From Lachnospiraceae bacterium (lineage in GTDB: Bacteria; Bacillota; Clostridia; Lachnospirales; Lachnospiraceae): a stretch of 15,374 nucleotides of DNA. The stretch covers positions 1-15,374 of the forward strand of contig VSOC01000090.1 of NCBI GenBank assembly GCA_009774615.1, given 5' to 3'. Below are positions 6,183-13,393 of this stretch, piece after piece; the first letter of the stretch is position 1, and each line of letters opens with the position of its first letter. Made by a program: the position numbers and the translations under genes. The notes below the pieces were generated by a model. The model worked only from the letters and a program-made list of their open reading frames with translations, did no database searches and had not been told where the DNA came from.

Positions 6183-7475
6183 ATGTTTTGTGACAGAGCG
6201 AAGGTATTTATTAAATCCGGAAAAGGCGGGGACGGTCATGTTTCCTTCAGAAGGGAACTCTATGTACCGGCAGGCGGTCCGGACGGCGGGGATGGCGGAC
6301 GCGGCGGAGATATTATCTTTGAGGTGGAAGACGGCTTAAATACGCTGGTTGATTTCCGTCATGTCCGGAAATATGTTGCTGCAAACGGCCAGGAAGGCGG
6401 AAAACGCCGCTGCCATGGTGCGGACGGAAAAGATTTAGTAATTAAAGTGCCTGAAGGAACAGTAATTAAAGATTTTGAAACGGGAAAGGTAATCGCCGAT
6501 ATGTCCGGTGAAAACCGCAGGGAAGTGATTTTAAAGGGCGGAAAAGGCGGTCTTGGCAATATGCATTTTGCCACATCGACCATGCAGGTTCCCAAATATG
6601 CCCAGCCCGGTCAGCCTTCCCAGGAACTTTGGATTCAGTTAGAACTTAAAGTTATCGCTGATGTCGGACTGGTCGGTTTTCCGAATGTGGGCAAATCCAC
6701 CCTTCTTTCCCGAGTCAGCAATGCTCGTCCGAAAATTGCCAACTATCATTTTACCACCTTAAATCCTCACCTTGGCGTGGTTGATTTAGGTGAGGGTGAG
6801 GGTTTTGTAATGGCCGATATTCCGGGGCTGATTGAAGGCGCTTCGGAGGGAATCGGATTAGGACACGATTTTCTGCGCCATATTGAGCGGACAAAGATGC
6901 TGATTCATGTTGTAGATGCAGCATCGACGGAAGGAAGAGATCCCATTGCCGATATTGCTGCGATCAATAAGGAACTGCACACCTATAATCCGGTGCTGTC
7001 CGATCGCCCTCAGGTCATTGCAGCAAATAAAATCGATGCCATTTACGACGACGGAAGCGGGCAGGAAGATCCGGTAAAGGCATTAAAGGCAGAATTTGAA
7101 CCTAAGGGAATTCCTGTATTTCCTATTTCCGCGGTCAGCGGCAAGGGGGTTAAGGAACTGCTTTATTTTGTTAAGGAGAAACTGGCAGGGATAAACAATG
7201 AACCGGTAATTTTTGCCCGCGAATTCGACCTGGATTCGTTAAATATTGCCCCCAACCTTCCCTATACGGTGGAGAAGGACGGCGATACCTATGTAGTGGA
7301 AGGTCCAAGGATAGAGAAGATGTTAGGCTATACGAACCTGGAATCGGAAAAGGGCTTTGAATTCTTCCAGAAGTTCTTAAAAGATAACGGGATTTTGGAG
7401 GAACTGGAAAAGGCAGGAATTCAGGAGGGCGACACGGTGCGGATGTATGGTCTGGCGTTTGACTATTATCCGTAG
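6183..7475 (+). CDS. obgE: GTPase ObgE/CgtA, ribosome assembly
   Basis: A 430-residue three-domain protein. The glycine-rich Obg fold (residues ~1-158) has GPDGGDGGRGGD and GGKGGLGNMHFATST. The G domain has G1 GFPNVGKST (165-173), switch region TT at 191-192, G3 DIPG (212-215), G4 NKID and G5 SAVSGKGV. The OCT domain occupies ~350-430 (FDLDSLNIAPN, EGPRIEKMLGYTN, KFLKDNGILEELEKAG). Obg GTPases bind the 50S subunit during late assembly and respond to (p)ppGpp. The start at 6183 fits the invariant MFxDxAKVFIKSGKGG opening. Its ribosome binding site is weak (GGTGA). Confidence 0.98.
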   Translation: MFCDRAKVFIKSGKGGDGHVSFRRELYVPAGGPDGGDGGRGGDIIFEVEDGLNTLVDFRHVRKYVAANGQEGGKRRCHGADGKDLVIKVPEGTVIKDFETGKVIADMSGENRREVILKGGKGGLGNMHFATSTMQVPKYAQPGQPSQELWIQLELKVIADVGLVGFPNVGKSTLLSRVSNARPKIANYHFTTLNPHLGVVDLGEGEGFVMADIPGLIEGASEGIGLGHDFLRHIERTKMLIHVVDAASTEGRDPIADIAAINKELHTYNPVLSDRPQVIAANKIDAIYDDGSGQEDPVKALKAEFEPKGIPVFPISAVSGKGVKELLYFVKEKLAGINNEPVIFAREFDLDSLNIAPNLPYTVEKDGDTYVVEGPRIEKMLGYTNLESEKGFEFFQKFLKDNGILEELEKAGIQEGDTVRMYGLAFDYYP

Positions 7476-7511
7476 AGTTAAAGTATGTTCAATAATAAGG
7501 AGTAACGGAAA

Positions 7512-7805
7512 ATGACAAGCAAACAGAGATCCTATTTAAAGGGATTGGCGATGAATCTGGATTCGGTTTTTCAAATCGGCAAATCCAGCCTTACACCGGA
7601 GGTCACGGAAGCAGTGAATGAAGCTTTAGAAGCAAGGGAACTGATAAAGATTACTGTGCTGAAAAACTGCTTAGATGACGGAAGGTCTATTGCAGAAGTT
7701 CTGGCGGAACGCACCCGTTCGGAGGTGGTGCAGGTGATTGGACGAAAAATTATTCTCTACCGCCCGGCAAAAGATGCAGCGAAGCGTAAAATTATACTTC
7801 CGTAA
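7512..7805 (+). CDS. yhbY: YhbY/YqeI-family RNA-binding protein
   Basis: A 97-residue single CRM-domain protein (TSKQRSYLKGLAMNLDSVFQ, then IGKSSLTPEV, ARELIKITVLKNC, VVQVIGRKIILYRP). CRM proteins bind structured RNA, and YhbY associates with pre-50S particles in E. coli. AATAAGGAGTAACGGAAA precedes the ATG. It sits 36 bases after obgE, an arrangement common in Clostridia, which supports a role in ribosome assembly. Confidence 0.95.
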   Translation: MTSKQRSYLKGLAMNLDSVFQIGKSSLTPEVTEAVNEALEARELIKITVLKNCLDDGRSIAEVLAERTRSEVVQVIGRKIILYRPAKDAAKRKIILP

Positions 7806-7836
7806 CTTCGGTAAAAATTTTTATTTTCATCTATTT

Positions 7837-7868
7837 AAGGAAGTTCGGAACAGATTACGAATTTCCTT
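7837..7868 (+). other. Hairpin between yhbY and nadD
   Basis: AAGGAAGTTCG (7837-7847) pairs with CGAATTTCCTT (7858-7868), 11 bp with one G-U pair and a 10-base loop. No T tract follows, so it is not a convincing terminator. It may stabilise or segment the operon mRNA. Confidence 0.4.
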
Positions 7869-7903
7869 TGACGCTTAAATAAAGGAAAAATAAGGGATAG
7901 AAG

Positions 7904-8512
7904 ATGAACCAAATAGGAATAATGGGCGGCACGTTTGATCCTATTCATCATGGGCACCTGCTTTTAGGGCACCAGGCCAGAGAAGAGTATCATTTACAGG
8001 AAATCTGGTTCATGCCTTCCGGGCAGCCGCCGCATAAAAAAGATCACCAGGTGACTGAAGCGCAGTTTCGCTGGGAGATGGCAGAACTGGCTTTAGAGGG
8101 ACAGGAAGGTTTTCGCCTGTCGGATTTTGAACTTTGCCGTCCGGGAACGACCTACACGGCCCAGACCCTGGCACTTTTACATGAAGATTACCCGGATACA
8201 CGGTTTTATTTTATCATCGGAGCAGATTCTTTGTATGAAATTGAACAATGGTACAGACCGGACTTAGTGATGGCACAGGCTGTTCTGCTGGTTGCCGACA
8301 GGGACTATCATCCGATGCATCCCCGTATGGAAAGACAGATTAACAGGCTTACCGAAAAATACGGAGCGGAGATTTTCAGGCTTCATTGTCCGGAAGTTAA
8401 TATTTCTTCGGTGGAAATCCGGGCTATGGCAGCAAGAGGAGAGTCCCTGTGCGGTCTTGTACCGGATGCCGTCCGGGTATATATTAAGGAGAAAAAATTA
8501 TATGACCGATAG
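7904..8512 (+). CDS. nadD: Nicotinate-nucleotide adenylyltransferase
   Basis: A 202-residue enzyme that joins nicotinate mononucleotide and ATP to deamido-NAD in NAD synthesis. It shows the nucleotidyltransferase motif GGTFDPIHHGH (8-18), the family segment WFMPSGQPPHKK, the central FIIGADSLYEIEQWYRP and the C-terminal ISSVEIR box (the ISSTxIR position, with V for T). Length and order are normal for bacterial NadD. Its last 11 bases overlap the start of yqeK, so the two are translationally linked, the usual pairing in Firmicutes. Confidence 0.97.
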   Translation: MNQIGIMGGTFDPIHHGHLLLGHQAREEYHLQEIWFMPSGQPPHKKDHQVTEAQFRWEMAELALEGQEGFRLSDFELCRPGTTYTAQTLALLHEDYPDTRFYFIIGADSLYEIEQWYRPDLVMAQAVLLVADRDYHPMHPRMERQINRLTEKYGAEIFRLHCPEVNISSVEIRAMAARGESLCGLVPDAVRVYIKEKKLYDR

Positions 8513-9131
8513 CCTTAATTTAATTTTATCTTATCGTAAACATCTGGAAATGAAACTTGATCCAATGCGCTATGAACATTCACTGAGCGTTTCCTTTACC
8601 TGCATTAATCTGGCGATGCGCTATGGCTGCAACCTGGAAAAAGCAGAGCTGGCCGGGCTTCTCCATGACTGCGGAAAACGCTATTCGGATGATATTATTT
8701 TGAAAAAGTGCAAGAAGCATGGAATTGCCTTTACTGCAGAAGAAGAAGCGGTTCCGGCCGTTCTCCATGCAAACTATGGTGCATGGCTGGCTGAGCATAA
8801 GTATGGAATCACCGATCCGGAGATTTTATCGGCGATTCTTTACCATACTACGGGAAAACCAAAGATGGGGATGCTGGAAAAGATTGTATATATTGCCGAT
8901 TATATCGAACCCCGAAGGAATAAAGCCCCTAATCTTCTGGAGATACGAAAACTGGCGTATCAGGATTTGGACGAAACGATGTATCAGATTTTAAAGGGGA
9001 CATTAACCTATTTAAAGAAAAAAGGAAGCAAAACCGATCAGGTAACTGTAGAAGCATTTGAATATTACGCATGGCTCCACAGAGAGCGAAAAACGGAAAT
9101 AGAAGATACTGAAGATGCGCATAAAAGCTGA
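8502..9131 (+). CDS. yqeK: HD-domain Ap4A hydrolase YqeK
   Basis: A 209-residue metal-dependent HD phosphohydrolase. The ligand pattern is complete: H26 (RYEHSLSV), H55-D56 (GLLHDCGKR), H89 (AVLHANYG), H115 (ILYHTTGKP) and D133 (IADYIEPRR). YqeK proteins of Firmicutes cleave diadenosine tetraphosphate symmetrically to ADP, controlling alarmone level under stress. An upstream extension of the frame into nadD exists, but AAGGAG before ATG 8502 fixes the start. It lies between nadD and rsfS, the conserved order. Confidence 0.95.
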   Translation: MTDSLNLILSYRKHLEMKLDPMRYEHSLSVSFTCINLAMRYGCNLEKAELAGLLHDCGKRYSDDIILKKCKKHGIAFTAEEEAVPAVLHANYGAWLAEHKYGITDPEILSAILYHTTGKPKMGMLEKIVYIADYIEPRRNKAPNLLEIRKLAYQDLDETMYQILKGTLTYLKKKGSKTDQVTVEAFEYYAWLHRERKTEIEDTEDAHKS

Positions 9132-9167
9132 ATTAAAGCAAAAGGAACGTAAATGAAGGAGGATTGC

Positions 9168-9521
9168 ATGAGCAGTTCAAAAGAAATGGTAAAACTGGCG
9201 GTTAAGGCGCTGGAAGAGAAAAAGGGTGAAAATGTTCAAATCATTGATATCCAGGAAATATCCGTGTTGGCTGATTACTTTATTATCGCCAATGGAAATA
9301 ACCCAAACCAGGTTCAGGCTATGACGGACCAGGTTCAGGAGGATTTGGAAAAAGCCGGGTATGAATGTAAACAAATCGAAGGCTATCAGTCGGCAAACTG
9401 GATTTTAATGGATTATAAAGATATCATCGTCCACATATTCTGCCGGGAAGATCGCCTGTTCTATGATCTGGAAAGAATATGGCGGGACGGAAAGACCATC
9501 GTCAATGTGGATGATCTGTAA
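9168..9521 (+). CDS. rsfS: Ribosomal silencing factor RsfS
   Basis: A 117-residue RsfS/Iojap protein that binds bL14 (uL14) on the 50S subunit and blocks joining with 30S when nutrients are short. Visible family segments are EISVLADYFIIANGNN, EGYQSANWILMDYKDIIVHIF and FYDLERIWRDG. I chose ATG 9168 because AAGGAGG at 9156-9162 lies five bases before it. The earlier ATG at 9153 would include that ribosome binding site as codons. It is the last gene of the run and is followed by a strong terminator. Confidence 0.96.
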   Translation: MSSSKEMVKLAVKALEEKKGENVQIIDIQEISVLADYFIIANGNNPNQVQAMTDQVQEDLEKAGYECKQIEGYQSANWILMDYKDIIVHIFCREDRLFYDLERIWRDGKTIVNVDDL

Positions 9522-9546
9522 TACCGCCGGATATCGATTGCTATGA

Positions 9547-9594
9547 TACTGCATTGCATAAATAACTATCAATATGCAATGCAGTACTTTTTTG
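9547..9594 (+). terminator. Intrinsic terminator of the rsfS operon
   Basis: A perfect 14-bp stem (9547-9560 with 9573-9586, TACTGCATTGCATA/TATGCAATGCAGTA) and a 12-base loop are followed by CTTTTTT. It is placed 26 bases after rsfS. Confidence 0.9.
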
Positions 9595-9630
9595 GGTTTT
9601 TGTTTTATTTTTTGGCTGTTTGCCGCATTT

Positions 9631-9762
9631 GTTACTGTTCACACGTTCACAGCAACAGGCAAAAATCCATGAAAATCGCCTTCGTCGATGGGATTTTTGC
9701 TCACTGGCCCAGTTTAACCTACGGTCAGCGCAGCAAGTGCGCAGATCTATGTGAACAGTAAC
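9631..9762. mobile_element. 132-bp MITE-like element, copy 2, with 8-bp target duplication
   Basis: It has the same 13-bp terminal inverted repeats and length as the copy at 4065-4196. It is flanked by its own duplication CCGCATTT (9623-9630 and 9763-9770), different from that of copy 1, so this was an independent insertion. The inner stem GCAAAAATCC (9659-9668) / GGATTTTTGC (9691-9700) is perfect here, and GCGCA/TGCGC (9728-9742) is retained. It sits between the convergent ends of rsfS and lexA, 25 bases after the lexA stop, and may now serve as the 3' structure of lexA mRNA. Confidence 0.9.
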
Positions 9763-9787
9763 CCGCATTTTTCTGTTTTTGTCTTAA

Positions 9788-10405
9788 TTATCCCATCATC
9801 CGAACCAGCCCGATGACTTTGCCGAGAATCTGTACATCTGTGGTAATAATAGGCTCCATCGTGTCATTTTCCGGCTGAAGGCGCACATGATCATCTTCGC
9901 GGTAAAAGCGCTTTACCGTGGCAGAATCATCCATCAATGCAACGATAATATCCCCGTTCTCTGCAGTATCCTGCTGGGCGACAATAATCTGATCGCCGTT
10001 AAAAATTCCTGCATTAATCATACTTTCCCCCTTCACCCGAAGCATAAAAGCTTCTTGGTTGGGGAGTAGATCCGACGGTACAGGAAAGTAATTTTCAATA
10101 TTTTCCTGGGCTAAAATCGGCTGTCCGGCAGCAACAGAACCAATCAGCGGAATGTTCACCAGTTCTCTTCGGGTCAAGTTAAAACAATCATCTAAAATTT
10201 CAATAGTTCTCGGCTTTGTCGGGTCACGCCGAATATAGCCGTTTTGTTCTAGTGTTTCCAGATGAGAGTGGACAGAAGACGTGGATTTTAAGTGGACGGC
10301 TTCACAAATCTCCCGAACAGCCGGCGGATAACCCTTCTTTAAAATAGTATCTTTGATATATTGTAAAATTTCCTGCTGCTTAACAGAAATCTTTCCCTGT
10401 GCCAT
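9788..10405 (-). CDS. lexA: LexA SOS repressor
   Basis: A 205-residue repressor. The N-terminal winged helix (SVKQQEILQYIKDTILKKGY, TSSVHSHLETLEQNGYIRRD) binds SOS boxes. The C-terminal S24 protease domain has the self-cleavage site A93-G94 (SVAAGQPIL), nucleophile S128 (KGESMINAG) and general base K165 (SATVKRFY). It is fully equipped for RecA-stimulated autocleavage. CGGAGGTGAATATTT precedes the ATG at 10405. It is divergent from a yneA-like gene as in Bacillus, and its own promoter contains an SOS box, so it is autoregulated. Confidence 0.98.
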   Translation of the reverse strand: MAQGKISVKQQEILQYIKDTILKKGYPPAVREICEAVHLKSTSSVHSHLETLEQNGYIRRDPTKPRTIEILDDCFNLTRRELVNIPLIGSVAAGQPILAQENIENYFPVPSDLLPNQEAFMLRVKGESMINAGIFNGDQIIVAQQDTAENGDIIVALMDDSATVKRFYREDDHVRLQPENDTMEPIITTDVQILGKVIGLVRMMG

Positions 10406-10437
10406 AAATATTCACCTCCGTATGTATTTGTACCTCT

Positions 10438-10466
10438 ATAGTAACATATGTTCGATAAAAATGCAA
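10438..10466 (-). promoter_or_regulatory. lexA promoter with embedded SOS box
   Basis: On the minus strand TTGCAT (10466-10461), 17 bases, TACTAT (10443-10438). The box CGAACATATGTTAC (10454-10441) lies in the spacer and overlaps the -10, so bound LexA should block RNA polymerase. Confidence 0.8.
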
Positions 10467-10575
10467 ACAAAAAACAAAACTTTTGTTCGAAAAAAACAAA
10501 AAGGGCATTGACAAACATCTGTTCGCGTGATAGGATAAAATACATAGAGAACATTTGTTTGCAAACACATGTTTA
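10441..10575. promoter_or_regulatory. Cluster of five SOS (LexA) boxes
   Basis: 14-bp sites matching the Firmicutes pattern CGAAC-N4-GTTCG to varying degree: 10441-10454 (strong), 10476-10489 (weak left half), 10512-10525 (CAAACATCTGTTCG), 10548-10561 (AGAACATTTGTTTG) and 10562-10575 (CAAACACATGTTTA, weak). The first four are spaced 35, 36 and 36 bases start to start. They serve lexA and the divergent yneA-like gene. Confidence 0.75.
10508..10536 (+). promoter_or_regulatory. Promoter of the yneA-like gene with embedded SOS box
   Basis: TTGACA (10508-10513), 17 bases, TAGGAT (10531-10536). The box at 10512-10525 overlaps the -35 and spacer. Two further half-conserved boxes lie just downstream of the start region, which implies tight repression. 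Confidence 0.8.
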
Positions 10576-10659
10576 GAATTGTAGAATCAGAAACGAACGA
10601 TTACAGTGAATGCATGTGGTATGTGAATAATGATAACGAATGATGGAGGGATAAGAGTT

Positions 10660-11043
10660 ATGAGAGAAGCAGAGATGTACAGTGTAATGGAACATATTAT
10701 TGAGCGGGGACAGAAAAGACAGACGGAACTTCGCCGCCGTCGTCTTCAGGTCTATCAGCGTGAATTACTCATTTGTGCAACCGTATTGCTGATAGGTATT
10801 AATCTTTTTGGTTTGATGATGATGAATGTTTTTGCCAGGGAATCCTCACTGCTGGGGAGAGAGCCTCACTATACCAGCATAAAGATAGAAAACGGTGACA
10901 GTCTTTGGAGTATAGCAAACCGCTATGCCGCTTCAAGTCCGATGAATACCAGCGAATATGTTCAGGAACTAAAACGTATGAACCAGCTGACGGATGATAC
11001 GATTCATGTAGGGCATTATTTGACGGTTGTTTATTATCCGTAA
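10660..11043 (+). CDS. yneA: YneA-like SOS-induced LysM membrane protein
   Basis: A 127-residue protein. A basic N-terminal segment (residues ~1-37) is followed by one membrane span (LLICATVLLIGINLFGLMMM) and an extracytoplasmic LysM-like domain (YTSIKIENGDSLWSIANRYA ... GHYLTVVYY). I chose ATG 10660 because GGAGGG (10645-10650) lies nine bases before it. The ATG at 10630 has none. Divergence from lexA, several SOS boxes, a single span and a LysM domain match YneA of Bacillus, which delays cell division during DNA damage. Sequence identity outside LysM cannot be judged here, so the function is by architecture and position. Confidence 0.82.
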   Translation: MREAEMYSVMEHIIERGQKRQTELRRRRLQVYQRELLICATVLLIGINLFGLMMMNVFARESSLLGREPHYTSIKIENGDSLWSIANRYAASSPMNTSEYVQELKRMNQLTDDTIHVGHYLTVVYYP

Positions 11044-11069
11044 TGGATTGTTTGCGAGCGAGAGAGTAG

Positions 11070-11153
11070 ATTGACATAATATTTTTATGTTAATTATTTT
11101 TTGGACTTTATATACGAACATCAGTTCTGTTTACATAAAAATATTATGTCAAT
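11070..11153. repeat. Perfect 21-bp inverted repeats resembling tyrosine-recombinase sites
   Basis: The arms 11070-11090 and 11133-11153 are perfect 21-bp inverted repeats (core TTGACATAATATTTTTATGT) separated by 42 bases. Each arm with its inner flank is itself a near-palindrome, TTGACATAA-TATTT-TTATGTTAA at the left and the same ending TTATGTAAA at the right. That is the two-arm layout of tyrosine recombinase core sites. TTATGTAAAC also equals most of the XerD arm of the Firmicutes dif consensus as I recall it. A tyrosine recombinase gene ends 103 bases away. It could be an invertible segment, a dif/att-like site pair or a regulatory palindrome. Confidence 0.6.
11115..11128. promoter_or_regulatory. 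SOS box between the inverted-repeat arms
   Basis: CGAACATCAGTTCT has intact GAAC and GTTC half sites with the correct 4-base gap. It lies inside the 42-base spacer, about 70 bases after the yneA-like stop. No clear promoter overlaps it. Confidence 0.6.
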
Positions 11154-11255
11154 TAAATGTTTCCGAACATCGCTTTTGCCTTTGCGACTTAGAAATGAGA
11201 ACTTCCTTGGAAGGCTAAAATTGTGACAAGTTAAAATTACAGCTGAATTATGAAA

Positions 11256-12311
11256 TTATAAATCTTCGCGGAGTCGAACGGCGTTTCTTGCACTTCTTCG
11301 CCGATCATCCTCCATGGCAGCATAGTGTTTTTTCGTTGTATTTACATCGGAGTGTCCCAGGACATCTGCAACTAGATAGATATCACCGGTTTCACGATAC
11401 AGATTTGTGCCGTATGTACTTCGGAGTTTATGCGGAGTAATGGGTTTTAGCGGAGTTACAATTTTAGCATATTTTTTAACCAGGTTTTCAATACTTCGCA
11501 CAGCTAGGCGTTTATTTTGCAGGGAAAGAAACAGTGCGTCTTCGTGGCCGGTTTCCGGGATAATTTTATTTCGTTCATCGAGGTAATCCAGAAGAGCCTG
11601 TTCCACCTCGGTTCCAAAATAAATCGTAACCTCCTTTCCTCCTTTGCGGTGGATGCGGATACCGCCGTTTTTAAAGTCGATATCATGGATGTTTAACCCC
11701 ACACATTCTGACACACGGATTCCGGTTCCGAGCAGGAGAGTAAGGAGGGCCAAATCCCTTGTTTTTGTTTTTGCGTGAAAAGCTTTCTGTTTTGCGGTCA
11801 GGTTTTCTCCTTGTTCTACCTCATCCAGAAGCATAGCCACTTCATCGATATCCAGTCGGATAATTTCTTTATCATGGATTTTTGGCATCTGCACCAGAGC
11901 AGGAGGATTGGTTTTAAGCTTTTCCAGCCGGAAGTAATAATTATAAAAACTCTTCAGGGAAGAAATTTTCCGCATTATTCCACGTTCCTTGTTAATAATT
12001 TCCTGGTTTTTTTCGTTAAAGCGGTATTTTAAATATTCCATATATTCTTCAATATCTGAAACATGAAGTTCATCTAATTCTTCAAGCTGAATTTCTTTAA
12101 TTGTGTTTTGATGAAAATTCGGGTGTTCATTGAGTAAAAATTCAAAAAAAATCTTTAAATCATAGGCATAGGCGATTCTGGTTCTGGAGGAAGTACGTGG
12201 TTCAATCCCGCGAAAATACTGCGAGCAGAACTTCGGCAGTTCCTGAAGAAGCTGACGGAGATGGAGGATATTGTCACGATCTGTTTTTTCGTGGTAGGGC
12301 AGGTTAGACAT
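11256..12311 (-). CDS. Tyrosine recombinase/integrase (XerC/D-like)
   Basis: A 351-residue site-specific recombinase. The N-terminal SAM-like core-binding domain spans ~20-135 (RTRIAYAYDLKIFFEFLL, DIEEYMEYLKYR). The catalytic domain spans ~145-345 with a complete active site: R199 (GTGIRVSECVGL), K223 (HRKGGKE), H294 and R297 (PHKLRSTYG), H320 (LGHSDVNTT) and nucleophile Y330. ATG 12311 is chosen because AGAAGG lies nearby. The frame extends back to 12368 but would overlap the ttcA-like gene. It starts 26 bases after that gene on the same strand, probably one transcript. Whether it is the host Xer protein or a dedicated invertase/integrase is open. The inverted repeats beyond its 3' end are candidate substrates. 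Confidence 0.9.
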   Translation of the reverse strand: MSNLPYHEKTDRDNILHLRQLLQELPKFCSQYFRGIEPRTSSRTRIAYAYDLKIFFEFLLNEHPNFHQNTIKEIQLEELDELHVSDIEEYMEYLKYRFNEKNQEIINKERGIMRKISSLKSFYNYYFRLEKLKTNPPALVQMPKIHDKEIIRLDIDEVAMLLDEVEQGENLTAKQKAFHAKTKTRDLALLTLLLGTGIRVSECVGLNIHDIDFKNGGIRIHRKGGKEVTIYFGTEVEQALLDYLDERNKIIPETGHEDALFLSLQNKRLAVRSIENLVKKYAKIVTPLKPITPHKLRSTYGTNLYRETGDIYLVADVLGHSDVNTTKKHYAAMEDDRRRSARNAVRLREDL

Positions 12312-12337
12312 AGGATTACCTTCTTTCTTTTTTATAG

Positions 12338-13072
12338 CTATGGTGTTTTGGTCGTTGCGGCAGGCCATCCCGGAATCTGGCCGTCAAGAATAGCACGAAA
12401 CATTCGATTTTTTGCACCCGGATTTTCTTTTTCCAATTGTTTTGCTAAATTTTTAACATATTCCCGTTTTGTCTGCCCATCCACCGGACAAGGATTTTTG
12501 CACACAGGAAGCTGATATTTATGCTGAAAGCCAACAACTTCAGGTTCTGTGACAAACATCAGGGGACGAATAACGGTTAAATCCATCCGATCCAGGTAGG
12601 TGTAAGGTGAAAAAGCATAAAAACGGCCTTCATAGAGCAGAGAAAGCATCATCGTTTCAATCAAATCATCACGGTGGTGAGCATAGGCAACTTTATTGCA
12701 TCCAAGTTCCTTCGCAGTTCGGTTTAAAGCACCTTTCCGCAGCTTAGCACATAAAGAGCAGGGATTGGATTCCTTGCGGATATCAAAAAGAATTTTCCCG
12801 ATTTCCGTAGGTATAATTTGGTATGGAACAGATAGTTCATCACAGAGAGTCCTTATTGGTTCCAAAAACAAATTTCCAAGACCCAAATCAACAGTAATTG
12901 CAGAAAGCTGAAATGAGGACGGATAAAACTTTCGCAGGTTTGCCAGGGCATAGAGTAAAGTTAAACTGTCTTTGCCTCCGGAAAGCCCAAGAGCGATGTG
13001 ATCATCAGGGTTAATCATATGGTAAGCATCAATAGCTTGCCGGGTAAGGCTGAGTAGGCGTTGGAGTTTCAT
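12338..13072 (-). CDS. ttcA: TtcA-like tRNA 2-thiolation protein (PP-loop ATPase)
   Basis: A 244-residue N-type ATP pyrophosphatase. The PP-loop is SGGKDS (31-36). The cysteine pair C105-x-x-C108 (NPCSLCAKLRKG) and a further cysteine at C195 (CKNPCPVDGQTKRE, with C191 nearby) fit the Fe-S cluster ligands of TtcA-type enzymes. HHRDDLIETMMLSLLY is also family-typical. TtcA makes 2-thiocytidine at tRNA position 32. In Firmicutes the exact target of this subgroup is less certain. The ribosome binding site AAAGGAT is rather distant from the ATG at 13072, so the start is moderately secure. The recombinase gene follows immediately. Confidence 0.87.
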   Translation of the reverse strand: MKLQRLLSLTRQAIDAYHMINPDDHIALGLSGGKDSLTLLYALANLRKFYPSSFQLSAITVDLGLGNLFLEPIRTLCDELSVPYQIIPTEIGKILFDIRKESNPCSLCAKLRKGALNRTAKELGCNKVAYAHHRDDLIETMMLSLLYEGRFYAFSPYTYLDRMDLTVIRPLMFVTEPEVVGFQHKYQLPVCKNPCPVDGQTKREYVKNLAKQLEKENPGAKNRMFRAILDGQIPGWPAATTKTP

Positions 13073-13393
13073 AAGAGTGATAAAATATCCTTTCTTGGGT
13101 GTTTCTTTGGTAAGTATTAATATTTTGTAAAAAACCTTTTTCTATCTGTTCAGGAAAAAAATATGTTAATATGTAATTATCCTAGGAGATATTTAAGGGA
13201 TAGTGTACAAAAGACGAAAAAATGCGAAAGAACAGATTCGATAATGAATACCTATCTTTATTGTGGTAACTATTCGTTAAACTATTCTTTCGCGCATAGA
13301 TTCGGACAACAAAAATCACTACTGCTAACAGTATAAAACAACTTTCAATACATTGCAAGCCTTTCTGATACTGCATGATTGGGGGTTTTTCTT
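13073..13393. other. Gene-free stretch between ttcA and the phage-like module
   Basis: These 320 AT-rich bases contain no convincing gene. They hold the upstream region of the ttcA-like gene. TAATATTTTGTAAA (13119-13132) partly echoes the recombinase-site-like repeats at 11070-11153. A 9-bp inverted repeat, GCGAAAGAA (13224-13232) / TTCTTTCGC (13285-13293), encloses 52 bases. A short hairpin ACTG-CTAA-CAGT begins near 13321. If the phage reading is right, the host-prophage junction and perhaps origin or packaging hairpins lie here. No promoter stands out. Confidence 0.4.

Noticed and set aside
11154..11255. Possible terminator of the recombinase gene (CTTCC-TT-GGAAG near 11200)
   Set aside because: The stem is only five base pairs with a two-base loop and there is no convincing T tract on the minus strand.
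13182..13376. Minus-strand frame of 64 codons before the phage-like module
   Set aside because: There is no ribosome binding site and the composition is ordinary for AT-rich intergenic DNA.
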